A stretch of 64,000 nucleotides of DNA, from contig NZ_JADJCO010000003.1 in NCBI RefSeq assembly GCF_016703145.1, forward strand, positions 1,442,001 to 1,506,000, written 5' to 3'. This DNA is from Ottowia sp. Its GTDB lineage: Bacteria; Pseudomonadota; Gammaproteobacteria; Burkholderiales; Burkholderiaceae_C. A model generated the notes under the pieces. It had not been told where the DNA came from. It worked only from the letters and a program-made list of their open reading frames with translations, and did not search any database. A program made the position numbers and the translations under genes. This document shows positions 25,905-34,852 of the stretch, in pieces; position 1 is the first letter of the stretch; every line of letters begins with the position of its first letter.

Positions 25905-28900
25905 ATGACCGCGCCGGCCTACGAACACAACGGGCAGCCCGTCTCGCGCGAGGCGTTCTACGCCATCGCCTGCGACCCGCGCCGCAGCGTGGCGGTGGAA
26001 GCGTGCGCCGGCGCGGGCAAGACCTGGATGCTGGTGTCGCGCATCCTGCGCGCGCTGCTGGAAGGCAGCGCGCCGCACGAGATCCTGGCCATCACCTTCA
26101 CCAAGAAGGCCGCCGGCGAGATGCGCCAGCGCCTGCAGGAGTGGCTGGCCGACTTCGCCCGCGCCACGCCCGACGAATGCACGCAGCAACTGGTTATGCG
26201 TGGAATCGGACCGCAGCCCGCGTCGGTATTGCGCGAGCAGCTACAGAATTTGTATCAAACGCTGCTCGACGCCGGCCGCCCGGTGCAGATCCGCACCTTC
26301 CACAGCTGGTTCGCCGCCCTGTTGCGCGGCGCGCCGCTGCAGGTGCTGCAGGACCTGGGCCTGCCCTCGGCCTACGAGTTGCTGGAGGACGACCAGGACG
26401 CCGTCGCCGAGGTCTGGCGCCGCTACCTGCGCGTCATCGCCCGCGACGAGGGCCTGCGCGCCGACCACGCCGCGCTGGTCGCCGCGCACGGCCGCACGCG
26501 CGCTCACGAGGCGCTGGAGGCCGCGCTGGCGCGCCGCGTCGAGTTCGCGCTGGCCGACGCCGCCGGCCACGTCGAGGACGCCGTGGCGCCGTTCGACCGG
26601 TATTACCCGCGCTTCGCCGGCGTCGACCAGCCCCGCGACTGGCTGCTGCTGCGCGCGCCCGGGCGGGACCTGCTGGCTACCGCCGCCCAGGCCCTGGCGC
26701 CCGCCGCGCCCAGCTTCGCCGCCTGCGGCGCCAGGCTGCTGGCGGCATTGCAGATCGGCGACTGGCCCAACGTGCAAGCCGCCCTGCTCACGCAGAAAGG
26801 CGAGCCGCGCAAGTTCAGCGACAAGATCGCCGGTATCGCCGCCGTGCGCGCCGCGCAGGACGAACTGCTGGCCGTGCTCCAGGCCGAGCGGCAGCACCAC
26901 GCGCACCAGCACCACCTGAGGATGGCGCGGCTGACGCGCCCGCTGCTGGCCGAGTTCGCGCTCCTGAAGCGAGAGCGCGGCTGGATCGACATGACCGACA
27001 TCGAGCGCGCCGCGCTCACCCTGCTGACCGATCCCTTCCTCAGCGGCTGGGTGCAGGAGCGGCTGGACGCGCGCGTGCGCCACCTGCTGATCGACGAGTT
27101 CCAGGACACCAACCCGCTGCAGTGGCAGGCGCTGCAGGCCTGGCTGTCCGGCTACGCCGGTGCCGGCGGCGGCGCGCAGGCGCCCAGCGTGTTCATCGTC
27201 GGCGACCCCAAGCAGAGCATCTACCGCTTCCGCCGCGCCGACCCGCGCGTGTTCGCCGCGGCGCAGCGCTTCGTCACCGAGGCCCTGGGCGGCGACCGGC
27301 TGGCCTGCGACCACACGCGGCGCAACGCGCCCGCCGTGCTGGCGGCCGTCAACGGCGTGATGCGGCAGGCGCAGGACGCGGGCGAATTCGCGGGCTTTCG
27401 CGCCCACACCACCGAATCGCGCGAGGCCGGCGGCGGGATCGGCGCGCTGCCCCTTGTCCCGCGCCCCGACGCGCCATCGCCCGGCGCGGACGGGCCCGGC
27501 TGGCGCGACAGCCTGGACACCCCGCGCATCGAGATCGAGGACGGCCTGCGCACGCTGGAATGCCGCCAGGCCGCGCGCTGGATCGCCGCCCAGGTGGCCG
27601 GCGGCACGCCGGCGCGCGAGATCATGGTGCTGTGCCGCAAGCGCCAGCCGCTGGGCGTGCTGCAGGCCGGGCTGCGCGCCCTGGGCGTGCCCTGCGAGCA
27701 GCCCGAGCAGCAACTGCTGGGCGACCTGCCCGCCGTGCAGGACGTGCTGGCCCTGGTCGATGCGCTGGTCTCGCCGGGGCACGATTTGTCGCTGGCGCGC
27801 GCGCTCAAGTCGCCGCTGTTCGGCCTGGGCGACGACGATCTGGCGTGCCTGGCCCTGGCCGCCCGCGCCGCCGACGCGGCGGACCAGCCGGGCGGTGGGC
27901 GCCCGTCCTGGCTCGATTTGCTTCAAAAAACAGAGCTGTCGGCGAAAACGGGGAGCGGGCTACATGCCGATCTGATGCAATACCGCCAGTGGCTGACCAG
28001 CCTGCCGCCGCACGACGCGCTGCAGGCCATCTACCAGCACCGCGACGTGCTGGCGCGCTTCGCCGCCGCCGCGCCGCCGTCCGAGCGCGCGCACACCGTG
28101 GCCCAGTTGCGCGCCGTGCTGGCCGCCGCGCTGCAGGTGCAGGGCGGGCGCTTCCTCACCGCCTACCAGTGGGTGCGCGCGCTGCGCCGCCAGCGCCTGC
28201 CCGCGCCGCGCCACGCCGCGCCCGAGGCCGTGCAACTGCTCACCGTGCACGGCGCCAAGGGCCTGGAGGCCGACGCCGTGCTGCTGCTCGACGCCTTCGC
28301 CGCCGCGCCGCGCGGCGGCCTGGGCGCGCTGATCGACTGGCCGGGCGACGCGCCCGCGCCCGCGCGCTTCGCCTTCGTCGCCAGCGAGAAGGCGCCGCCG
28401 CCCGACCTGGCGGGCCTGGCGCAGGCCGAGGCCGACGCCCGCGCGCGCGAGGAGCTGAACGCGCTGTACGTCGCCATGACGCGCGCGCGCCGGCGGCTGG
28501 TGCTGTCCGGCGTCCAACCGCACCACGCGCCGGCGTCGAGCTGGTGGCAGCGCATCGAGCCGCTGGCCGAGCCGCTGCCCGCGCCCCAGGCGCCCGCGCT
28601 GCCGGCGCACGGCGGGGAAGACGAGTTTTTCATGTCAAATCTGCCTGAAACCAGTGTGGATATTGAACCATTAGCTATCGAAACAGAAGCATCCGAGATG
28701 GATGAACCCAGCGACGCCTCGCGCCTGGGCGAGGCCATGCACTGGCTGCTGGAGCACGCCGGCGACACGCCGCGGGGCTGGCGCCCCGAGCGCGCCGCCC
28801 AGGCCGCGCGGCGCTTCGGCGCCAGCGCCGACCAGGTCGAGCGCGCCGGCGCGCTGGCGCGGCGCATCCTGGCCGGCGAGGCCGCCTGGGCCTGGAACGC

Positions 28901-29171
28901 CGGCGAGGTGCTGGAAGCCTTCAACGAAATCGAGCTGACCCACCAGGGCCAGCGCCTGCGCATCGACCGCCTGGTGCGCCGCCGCGCCACGGCGGCCGAG
29001 CCGGAATGCTGGTGGGTGCTGGACTACAAGAGCGCCTTCCAGCCCGAGCGCGACCCCGCGCTGCAGGCGCAGATGGCGCGCTACCGCGACGCCGTGGCGC
29101 GCCGCTACCCCGGCGCCGCCGTGCGCGCCGCCTTCCTGACGGGCGACGGGCGCCACGTCCTCGTGTCATGA
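25905..29171 (+). CDS. UvrD/RecB-type helicase-nuclease (AddA-like)
   Basis: A 1088-residue SF1A helicase with a C-terminal nuclease domain. Walker A reads ACAGAGKTWML near residue 40, motif Ia AITFTKKAAGEM, motif II LLIDEFQDTNPLQW, motif III VGDPKQSIYRFRRAD, motif V TVHGAKGLEAD, and motif VI LYVAMTRARRRL. The nuclease motif WWVLDYKSA is near residue 1040. I chose the ATG at 25905, which has a GAAAGG site; the frame is open from 25881. Three patches (about residues 96-119, 672-693, 906-929) are encoded by DNA resembling the dispersed repeat. The stop overlaps the next gene's ATG. Confidence 0.9.
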   Translation: MTAPAYEHNGQPVSREAFYAIACDPRRSVAVEACAGAGKTWMLVSRILRALLEGSAPHEILAITFTKKAAGEMRQRLQEWLADFARATPDECTQQLVMRGIGPQPASVLREQLQNLYQTLLDAGRPVQIRTFHSWFAALLRGAPLQVLQDLGLPSAYELLEDDQDAVAEVWRRYLRVIARDEGLRADHAALVAAHGRTRAHEALEAALARRVEFALADAAGHVEDAVAPFDRYYPRFAGVDQPRDWLLLRAPGRDLLATAAQALAPAAPSFAACGARLLAALQIGDWPNVQAALLTQKGEPRKFSDKIAGIAAVRAAQDELLAVLQAERQHHAHQHHLRMARLTRPLLAEFALLKRERGWIDMTDIERAALTLLTDPFLSGWVQERLDARVRHLLIDEFQDTNPLQWQALQAWLSGYAGAGGGAQAPSVFIVGDPKQSIYRFRRADPRVFAAAQRFVTEALGGDRLACDHTRRNAPAVLAAVNGVMRQAQDAGEFAGFRAHTTESREAGGGIGALPLVPRPDAPSPGADGPGWRDSLDTPRIEIEDGLRTLECRQAARWIAAQVAGGTPAREIMVLCRKRQPLGVLQAGLRALGVPCEQPEQQLLGDLPAVQDVLALVDALVSPGHDLSLARALKSPLFGLGDDDLACLALAARAADAADQPGGGRPSWLDLLQKTELSAKTGSGLHADLMQYRQWLTSLPPHDALQAIYQHRDVLARFAAAAPPSERAHTVAQLRAVLAAALQVQGGRFLTAYQWVRALRRQRLPAPRHAAPEAVQLLTVHGAKGLEADAVLLLDAFAAAPRGGLGALIDWPGDAPAPARFAFVASEKAPPPDLAGLAQAEADARAREELNALYVAMTRARRRLVLSGVQPHHAPASSWWQRIEPLAEPLPAPQAPALPAHGGEDEFFMSNLPETSVDIEPLAIETEASEMDEPSDASRLGEAMHWLLEHAGDTPRGWRPERAAQAARRFGASADQVERAGALARRILAGEAAWAWNAGEVLEAFNEIELTHQGQRLRIDRLVRRRATAAEPECWWVLDYKSAFQPERDPALQAQMARYRDAVARRYPGAAVRAAFLTGDGRHVLVS
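26192..26262 (+). repeat. Dispersed AT-rich repeat-like patch, copy R5 (inside AddA-like gene)
   Basis: GGAATCGGACCGCAGCCCGC, then TATTGCGCGAGCAGCTAC and AATTTGTATCAA, aligning with R3/R4 (TGGATATTGCGC, AGCAGCTATCAA). The reading frame continues through it. Confidence 0.5.
27920..27984 (-). repeat. Dispersed AT-rich repeat-like patch, copy R6 (inside AddA-like gene)
   Basis: Reverse-orientation copy: TTCAAAAAACAGAGCTGTCG, GCGGGCTACATGCCG, TCTGATGCAATAC. It aligns with R10 (AGCTTTTGGCGAG, GCGGGCTACAGGC). In frame. Confidence 0.5.
28624..28690 (+). repeat. Dispersed AT-rich repeat, copy R7 (inside AddA-like gene)
   Basis: TGTCAAATCTGCCTGAAACC, AGTGTGGATATTGAACC, TTAGCTATCGAAAC. The core GTGTGGATATTGA is identical to intergenic copy R3. 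It encodes about 22 polar residues in the linker between the helicase and nuclease domains. Confidence 0.75.
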
Positions 29172-30535
29172 CCGATCCTGATGCCGTATTGCCCTGCGAC
29201 GTCGCCGTCATCGGCGGCGGCCCCGCCGGGCTGATGGCCGCCGAAGTGCTGTCCGCCGCCGGCGTGGCCGTGCACCTGTTCGACGCCATGCCCTCGGTCG
29301 GCCGCAAGTTCCTGCTGGCCGGACGCGGCGGGCTGAACCTGACCCATTCCGAGCCGCTGCCCGGCTTCGCCACCCGTTACGGCGCGCGGCAGCACGCCAT
29401 CGCGCCGTGGCTGGCCGACTTCGGCCCCGACGCCCTGCGCGCCTGGGCGGCGGGGCTGGGCGTGGAGACCTTCGTCGGCACCTCGGGCCGCGTCTTCCCG
29501 CGCGAGATGAAGGCCGCGCCCCTGCTGCGCGCCTGGCTGCAGCGCCTGCGCCACCCGGTGGCCGGCGGCGTGCCGGTGCGGTTCCACATGCGGCACCGCT
29601 GGGTCGGCTGGGCGCGGGACGGCGGCGCGCCGGATACTCCTGATTCAATAGCTGTTGACGAAATATCCACGCGAGATTCAGGCATATTCTGCTTTGAATC
29701 GCCAACTGGGCGGCAGCGCGTCGCCCCCCGTGCCGCCGTGCTGGCCCTGGGCGGCGCGAGCTGGCCGCGCCTGGGCTCCGACGCCGCCTGGGTGCCACTG
29801 TTGCAGGCGCGCGGCGTGGCGGTGGCGCCGATCCGGCCGGCCAACTGCGGCTTCGACGTGGCGCCCACGCCCGCGCGGCGCGCGCACCCCGACGACCACG
29901 CCGCCGGCGGCTGGTCCGCCCACTTCCGCGAGCGCTTCGCCGGCCAGCCGCTCAAGTCGGTGGCGCTGCGCGTGCCGGGGGCCGAACCTGCCTTCGCGCG
30001 ACAAGGCGAATTCGTCGTCACCGCCACTGGCGTCGAGGGCAGCCTGATCTACGCCGCCTCCGCGCTGCTGCGCGACGCGCTGGCGGCCGAGGGCCGGGCG
30101 CATGTCGAGTTGGACCTGCTGCCCGCGCGCACCCCGGCCCAGGTGCTGGCCGCCGTCGCCGCGCCGCGCGGCAGCCGCAGCCTGGCCAGCGAGTTGCAGC
30201 GCCGCCTGGGCCTGGACGGGGTGAAGCGCGCGCTGCTGCACGAATGGCTGCCGCGCGAGGCGCTGCAGGATCCCGCGTGGCTGGCCGAGGCCATCAAGGC
30301 CCTGCCCATCCACCTGGCGGCGCCGCGCCCGGTCGAGGAAGCCATCAGCAGCGCCGGCGGCGTGCCCTTCGAGGCCCTGGACGAGCATCTGCAACTGCGC
30401 GCCGCGCCCGGCGTGTTCTGCGCCGGCGAGATGCTGGACTGGGAGGCGCCGACCGGCGGCTACCTGCTGACCGCCTGCATGGCGAGCGGGGCGAGGGCGG
30501 GGCGCGGGGCGTCGAAGAGCCTGGGCCCGCGCTGA
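29168..30535 (+). CDS. NAD(P)/FAD-dependent oxidoreductase, HI0933/BaiN-like
   Basis: A 455-residue flavoprotein. The FAD-binding motif VIGGGPAGLMAAE is at about residues 14-26, GRGGLNLTHSE near 56-66 is typical of the HI0933-like group (TIGR03862 relatives, from memory), and the C-terminal FCAGEMLDWEAPTGGYLL block binds FAD again. Its substrate is not known. The ATG overlaps the AddA-like stop (ATGA). Residues about 158-178 are an unusual low-GC insertion reading SIAVDEISTRDSGIFCFE, encoded by a reverse copy of the dispersed repeat, just before the conserved LALGGASWPRLG motif. Confidence 0.87.
   Translation: MTDPDAVLPCDVAVIGGGPAGLMAAEVLSAAGVAVHLFDAMPSVGRKFLLAGRGGLNLTHSEPLPGFATRYGARQHAIAPWLADFGPDALRAWAAGLGVETFVGTSGRVFPREMKAAPLLRAWLQRLRHPVAGGVPVRFHMRHRWVGWARDGGAPDTPDSIAVDEISTRDSGIFCFESPTGRQRVAPRAAVLALGGASWPRLGSDAAWVPLLQARGVAVAPIRPANCGFDVAPTPARRAHPDDHAAGGWSAHFRERFAGQPLKSVALRVPGAEPAFARQGEFVVTATGVEGSLIYAASALLRDALAAEGRAHVELDLLPARTPAQVLAAVAAPRGSRSLASELQRRLGLDGVKRALLHEWLPREALQDPAWLAEAIKALPIHLAAPRPVEEAISSAGGVPFEALDEHLQLRAAPGVFCAGEMLDWEAPTGGYLLTACMASGARAGRGASKSLGPR
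29641..29702 (-). repeat. Dispersed AT-rich repeat, copy R8 (inside flavoprotein gene)
   Basis: Reverse complement reads AGAATATGCCTGAATCTCGC, GTGGATATTTCGTCAACAGC, TATTGAA, matching R3, R4 and R7 in core and end. It is in frame and looks like a true insertion in the protein. Confidence 0.8.
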
Positions 30536-30693
30536 GTGTTCCGCGTCCGCCGCCTGACTCACTTTTGGGATGCCCGAGGTCCGGTGAGCAGCGGCGAGGG
30601 GTTGGGCGTCAGCGCGCGCACGCGAGATCGGCCTGCCGGGGCTGAAGCTTGCGGGAGCGCGAGACCGCACTGCTTGCGTGCCAGAGAAGCCTG

Positions 30694-31422
30694 CTACAGC
30701 CGCGTGCACACCAGGCGAACCATGCCCCGCATGCCGGTCTGGCGCTCCACGGAGAAACCGAGACTTCGCAGGTGATCGATCAGTGGGTCTGGCCGCACCC
30801 GCAGCTTCTGGTACGAACTCACCGTCATTTCCCAGGCGTCACCCGTCCGCTGGTAGAGCATGTCGTGAACGCTCACCACATCCGGCGCGTACTCCAGGAA
30901 GCACGTCAGGATTCTGTCGCTGTCACCTCGGACGTGGATGAATCGCTTGTCGCCCACCAGTGCCTGCGAATAGTCGCGGAAGCTGATGACGAACACGCCG
31001 CCGGGCGCGATCTCGCTGGCGGCCATCACCGCAAGGCGCTCCAGCGAGGCCGCGCTGGGCAGATGGGTGATCGTGTCGCCCATGCACAGGATGAACCGCG
31101 GCGATTGGGGGAGGTGGCGGGGGAAGTTCAGGAGATCGTCCCGGACTGTCTGCAGCGGCAGCCCGGCGGCGCTTCGCTCCAGCGCGTCGAGCAACTGCCC
31201 GGACGAATCCAGCGCGAGCACGCTGACACCCCGGCGGGCGAGCGGAACCGCGTGCATGCCAAAGCCCGCGCCAAGGTCCAGCGCCAAGTCGCCGGAGCGC
31301 GGCGCCAGGGCGAGTTCGTCCAGCTCGGCCGCGCCTGCGCCCCAGGCCGCGTCCATCCCTCCGGCCATCCAGGCGTACACAGGGGCAAGGTGGTCCCGGT
31401 AGTGTGCTTCGACCGTTGCCAT
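30694..31422 (-). CDS. Class I SAM-dependent methyltransferase
   Basis: A 242-residue methyltransferase. Motif I is LALDLGAGFGMHAVPLARRG near residues 45-65, the acidic residue after the second strand is in LALDSS, and FILCMGDTITHLP is the motif IV region. The start at 31422 (MATVEAHYRDHLAPVYAWM) is preferred; the frame continues upstream only as an overlap with the GNAT gene. Two bases separate it from that gene, so they form an operon. Substrate unknown. Confidence 0.85.
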   Translation of the reverse strand: MATVEAHYRDHLAPVYAWMAGGMDAAWGAGAAELDELALAPRSGDLALDLGAGFGMHAVPLARRGVSVLALDSSGQLLDALERSAAGLPLQTVRDDLLNFPRHLPQSPRFILCMGDTITHLPSAASLERLAVMAASEIAPGGVFVISFRDYSQALVGDKRFIHVRGDSDRILTCFLEYAPDVVSVHDMLYQRTGDAWEMTVSSYQKLRVRPDPLIDHLRSLGFSVERQTGMRGMVRLVCTRL

Positions 31423-31424
31423 GG

Positions 31425-31880
31425 TCAGCGCTCCCGCCATTTCCAGACCAGGCCATCCTCGGGATGCTCCACGGCCCCCAGGTGCTCGAATCCAAGCCGC
31501 CGCAGGATGGCCGTGGAAGGCCCTTCCTGCGCCAGCGTGTGGGCGATGAAAACCTCGGCCGTGGCCGTGCGCCGCGCCTCGCGCATGAGCGCGGCGGCCA
31601 TCTGGCGCGCGATGCCCTGGCCCTCGTTGCCGGGGAAGGTGAAGTACGCGATCTCGGCCTCTCCGTGGACGGGCGGTCCTGCAAAGCCGCAGGTGCCGAC
31701 GATGCGCGCGTCCTTCTCCGCCAGGTAGCACGCCCACGGCGGGACAAAGCCCCTGCGCCGGTAGAGATCCTGCGTGGCTTGGACGACCTGGGCCGCCGCG
31801 CCGAGCCCTGCGCAGGCGTCTCGCACGGCAGGCGAAGGCTGGGGGTCGATGCGATGCAGATGCAAGACGGAATCGGTCAC
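31425..31880 (-). CDS. GNAT family N-acetyltransferase
   Basis: A 151-residue acetyltransferase. The acetyl-CoA-binding signature appears as GNEGQGIARQMAAALM (the R/QxxGxG/A variant), preceded by AEIAYFTFP and followed by RRLGFEHLG, the usual final strand/helix. It is upstream of, and nearly abutting, the methyltransferase gene on the same strand. Acceptor substrate unknown. Confidence 0.85.
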   Translation of the reverse strand: MTDSVLHLHRIDPQPSPAVRDACAGLGAAAQVVQATQDLYRRRGFVPPWACYLAEKDARIVGTCGFAGPPVHGEAEIAYFTFPGNEGQGIARQMAAALMREARRTATAEVFIAHTLAQEGPSTAILRRLGFEHLGAVEHPEDGLVWKWRER

Positions 31881-31899
31881 GATGGGAAACTCCTGGGCA

Positions 31900-33288
31900 T
31901 CAGATCAGCACGCCCTGTCGGTGCCCGTGTGGGCTTGCATCGAGCAGCCGGGCCAGGGGACGGCGAGGTATGGACTTGGAAGTCGGGGTGCGGCGGCCCC
32001 CACCGGCGACGCGATCGTGCCGACCGCCGAGTCCCGGCAGCCGAACCCCATCGAGGGCCGCGAGCAGCGTCAGATGCATCACGTTGCGCTGTGCGTGGCT
32101 GCCGCCCAGCCGGTGCGCCCGGGGCTGCAGGCTGGCGAGCAGCGGAATGGCGCGCATCGTGTCGCCACGCATCAACGCGCGCAGCGCGCGCACCCCGGGA
32201 AGGCCGAGTTCGCGCGTGGTCGCACCGTGGCGGGTGGGACGCGTAGCGCTGTGCAGCAGGACGTCTTCGAGCCGCCGTGCGCGCGCGCCGTCGCCCGCCA
32301 GGGCAAAGGCAAGCATCGCGTGCAGATCGCCGAAACTGCAGATGCCGTCGTCGATGTGCGGCTCCCAGGCGTCGGCAAGCCGCGCGGCGCGTGCGCTGAC
32401 GTCGTGGCCGCGCAGTCCGATGCGCCACAGCAACGAAGCGGCGTCGATCAGGCCTCCCAGCGCAGGAGCGTGCGTAACCTGCACGTACCGGTCGTAGATC
32501 GCCAGCGCGCCGCCGCCGTCATGCATTGCGAGGTGGAACAAGGCGGTGTGCCACCAGCCGTGCGTCAGAAACGTCGTGCCGTGCGTCCAGGCACCCTGGT
32601 GCTCGCGCATCCAGTCGATGCCTTCGCTGGGGCGGCCGTCACTCTCGAAGACATGGGCCATGGCGTGGTGTGCGCGTGCGTCGAACGGGTTGATCTCGAG
32701 CGCTGCATGTGCCGCGTCTTCGGCGCGGGCCGGATCACCGTTCTCCGCGAGCGCGAAAGCCTGCATCGCAAGCAGCGAACCACGCATCGGCAGTTCGGCA
32801 GGGAAGCGGCGCAGCACGGACTCGACGCGAGCGAGCATGCGGGCGAAGTCGCCCAACAGATAGTCGATGGACTGCGAGGCCTGCAGCGCGAGCACATCGT
32901 GCGGCTGCTCGTCCAGCAGGTCGTCAAGGCAGGCACGCATGCACTCCAGGTCGTCTTCGAGTGCGGCACCGATCGCCGCGAGATGGATTCGCTCGCACCG
33001 GTCGGCGCGCAATCGCAACGCTGCTTCGAGCACCGGCCGCGCCGCGCGGTGATGCTGCGGATCGCGGCTGCAGATCAACTGGTAGGCGCGCAGCGCATGC
33101 GCCATCACGAACCCAGGAGCCTCGCGCAGCGCGAAGTCGAGCTGCGCTTCGGCGCCCTCGCGCCAGGCGCACACGGCGGCCAGGGCGCGTTCGTAGGCCT
33201 GCGCAGCGGCAGGGGTTGCGCCGCTCAGCGCGATGCCGCGTGCGTCGCGGGGCCGGCGGCTTGGCGAAGGGTGATGCGTTCTGAGCAT
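31900..33288 (-). CDS. Tetratricopeptide-repeat protein
   Basis: A 462-residue helical protein with TPR-like repeats (for example ALAENGDPARAEDAAHAALE and INPFDARAHHAMAHVFE). It is similar to the soluble TPR proteins in which the segment HGWWHTALFHLAMHDG is conserved. The ATG at 33288 starts MLRTHHPSPS; an earlier in-frame start at 33321 is possible. The last 50 residues turn into an arginine/glycine-rich sequence unlike the rest, so a late frameshift is possible. It is on the same strand as, and just after, the haloperoxidase-like gene. Confidence 0.72.
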   Translation of the reverse strand: MLRTHHPSPSRRPRDARGIALSGATPAAAQAYERALAAVCAWREGAEAQLDFALREAPGFVMAHALRAYQLICSRDPQHHRAARPVLEAALRLRADRCERIHLAAIGAALEDDLECMRACLDDLLDEQPHDVLALQASQSIDYLLGDFARMLARVESVLRRFPAELPMRGSLLAMQAFALAENGDPARAEDAAHAALEINPFDARAHHAMAHVFESDGRPSEGIDWMREHQGAWTHGTTFLTHGWWHTALFHLAMHDGGGALAIYDRYVQVTHAPALGGLIDAASLLWRIGLRGHDVSARAARLADAWEPHIDDGICSFGDLHAMLAFALAGDGARARRLEDVLLHSATRPTRHGATTRELGLPGVRALRALMRGDTMRAIPLLASLQPRAHRLGGSHAQRNVMHLTLLAALDGVRLPGLGGRHDRVAGGGRRTPTSKSIPRRPLARLLDASPHGHRQGVLI

Positions 33289-33340
33289 GTCGAAACTCTC
33301 GCGCTTAAAAGCCGATGCCAAACCGCCCCGGCCGTGCGGC

Positions 33341-34537
33341 CTACTGCCGCGCAGCCAGAAGACGCTGCGCGGCCAAGGCCCCGATCTGGCGGCCCATGGC
33401 CGCGCCCACCTCGGTCGAGAAGCGGTAGTGCATGCCGCCCGAGATGCGCGCCTCGGCCACCTCGCTCACGAAGGCGTCGATGCTGCTCCACCGCCGCACG
33501 GCGCCCTTGGCGCTGGGGCTCGCGGTGGACAGCGGCGGCAGCGCAGCCTGGCCCGCCTCGGCCTGCAGCACCGCGCCCACCGATGCGGCGAGGATGCTGT
33601 GGGCGCTCGGGTACTCGGGGTGCAGCGGCGTGTCGATGAACGAGGCCCATGCGGGGTCGCGCTGCGTCGCGTCGTTGCCATCGGTGTCGCCATTGCGGAT
33701 GGCGGTGACCGGGCGCCAGAAGTTGTAGTGGTACTTGGCGTCGAACACCGCGATCATCGCGTCGTCCATCGCCTGCGCCACCACGGCAAAGAGCCAGGCG
33801 TTGCGCACCGGGTCGCGGCCCGGCTGCAGCGCCACCGAGCGCACCAGGCCGTGGTAGATCGAGGGCTGCGAGAACTCCCAGAAGCGTGCCACCTCGGTCT
33901 GCTCGGCGCTGCGCTGGCTGTCCGCCTTGCCACCATAGGCCTTGACCTCGTTGTAGTGGCGCACCCAGGTGTCGCTGGCGAGGGCGGGCGGCGGCGCGGG
34001 GCGGAACTGCGCGGCGCTGGCCATGAGCCACGGCTTGCGCTGCGGCCAGGGCACGGCGGCGGGGATGGCCGTGGGCACGTAGGCGCCCGGCGCCGCATGC
34101 GGCCGGTAGGTCTCGGCGGCGGCAGCGCCGTCGCTGGCGCCCGCGGCCAGCGCCTCGGCGGCGGCGCGCTCGCCCACGGCAATGCCTGCGGTGCGCTGCG
34201 GCCCGTCAGGAATCGCCTGGATCGCGGCTTGGTAGGCGGCGTCCACCGCGGCCTGCTGCCCGCCCACCAGCTTGCCCAGCGTGGCGCGGTGCGCTGCAGC
34301 CACGGCGGCGTCCAGCGATGCCTTGCGCGCGTCCACGCGGCTGGCGGCCTCGTAGGCGGCGGTCTGCACGATGGCCATGACACGTATCGCGGGCGGCGTG
34401 CCCATCTTCGACTCCATGAGGATCTCGCCGGACTTGATGTTCCAGTCCGTGATGGCGTCGGCGCGTGCGCCCACGGCGAGCGCGGCGAGGAGTGCGGCGC
34501 CTGCGGCGCGGGCGATGGGAGGGAGTTTGCTGTTCAT
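33341..34537 (-). CDS. Vanadium-dependent haloperoxidase / PAP2-superfamily protein
   Basis: A 398-residue secreted protein with a signal peptide (residues 1-26, ending near GARADA). The PAP2/vanadate site is complete: KYHYNFWRPVTAIRNGD carries the first Lys/Arg, YPSAHS the PSxH motif, and SGGMHYRFS the RxxxGxH-like final histidine block. Related proteins are either vanadium haloperoxidases or phosphatases; the sequence alone does not decide. It is preceded by a DUF1127 gene on the same strand and may be controlled by the AraC site upstream of that. Confidence 0.85.
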   Translation of the reverse strand: MNSKLPPIARAAGAALLAALAVGARADAITDWNIKSGEILMESKMGTPPAIRVMAIVQTAAYEAASRVDARKASLDAAVAAAHRATLGKLVGGQQAAVDAAYQAAIQAIPDGPQRTAGIAVGERAAAEALAAGASDGAAAAETYRPHAAPGAYVPTAIPAAVPWPQRKPWLMASAAQFRPAPPPALASDTWVRHYNEVKAYGGKADSQRSAEQTEVARFWEFSQPSIYHGLVRSVALQPGRDPVRNAWLFAVVAQAMDDAMIAVFDAKYHYNFWRPVTAIRNGDTDGNDATQRDPAWASFIDTPLHPEYPSAHSILAASVGAVLQAEAGQAALPPLSTASPSAKGAVRRWSSIDAFVSEVAEARISGGMHYRFSTEVGAAMGRQIGALAAQRLLAARQ

Positions 34538-34579
34538 GAGGGTTCTCTCTTTGTCTGGTTGAAGTTGCGTTGGAAGTGG

Positions 34580-34852
34580 TCAGCGATACATGCGCGTGAT
34601 GCGCAGGCGCGTCGCTTCGACGTCACCGGCGCTCTCGCTCGCGATGGAGCCGATTTCGCTGCGGGCGAGGCCGAGATCGCGCAGCGTGCGGTCATCGACC
34701 CAGCCGAGTTCTTGCTCGGTGCGGTGCGCCGCGCGGCGGCGTGCGTGGCGCTCGGCTTGGCGACGCAACGTTTCCATGGCGGCTGCGGCCGTTGCGTGCA
34801 GCAGGGCCATCGCGGGATGTCCGCCGAGCAGGAGGGGGTAGTGCGCGGGCAT
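34580..34852 (-). CDS. DUF1127 domain protein
   Basis: A 90-residue basic protein. The C-terminal 45 residues contain the DUF1127 signature LGWVDDRTLRDLGLARSEIG; a helical basic stretch (RRQAERHARRRAAHR) precedes it. Short DUF1127 proteins have been linked to RNA turnover and phosphate or carbon physiology in alpha-proteobacteria, but no such role can be read here. It lies 42 bases before the haloperoxidase-like gene, suggesting one transcript. Confidence 0.85.
   Translation of the reverse strand: MPAHYPLLLGGHPAMALLHATAAAAMETLRRQAERHARRRAAHRTEQELGWVDDRTLRDLGLARSEIGSIASESAGDVEATRLRITRMYR

Noticed and set aside
31900..32050. Frameshift near the end of the TPR protein
   Set aside because: The C-terminal tail looks odd, but no alternative frame gives a clearly better ending.
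33341..34537. Classifying the PAP2-fold protein firmly as a haloperoxidase
   Set aside because: The vanadate-binding residues are shared with acid phosphatases; sequence alone does not separate the two.
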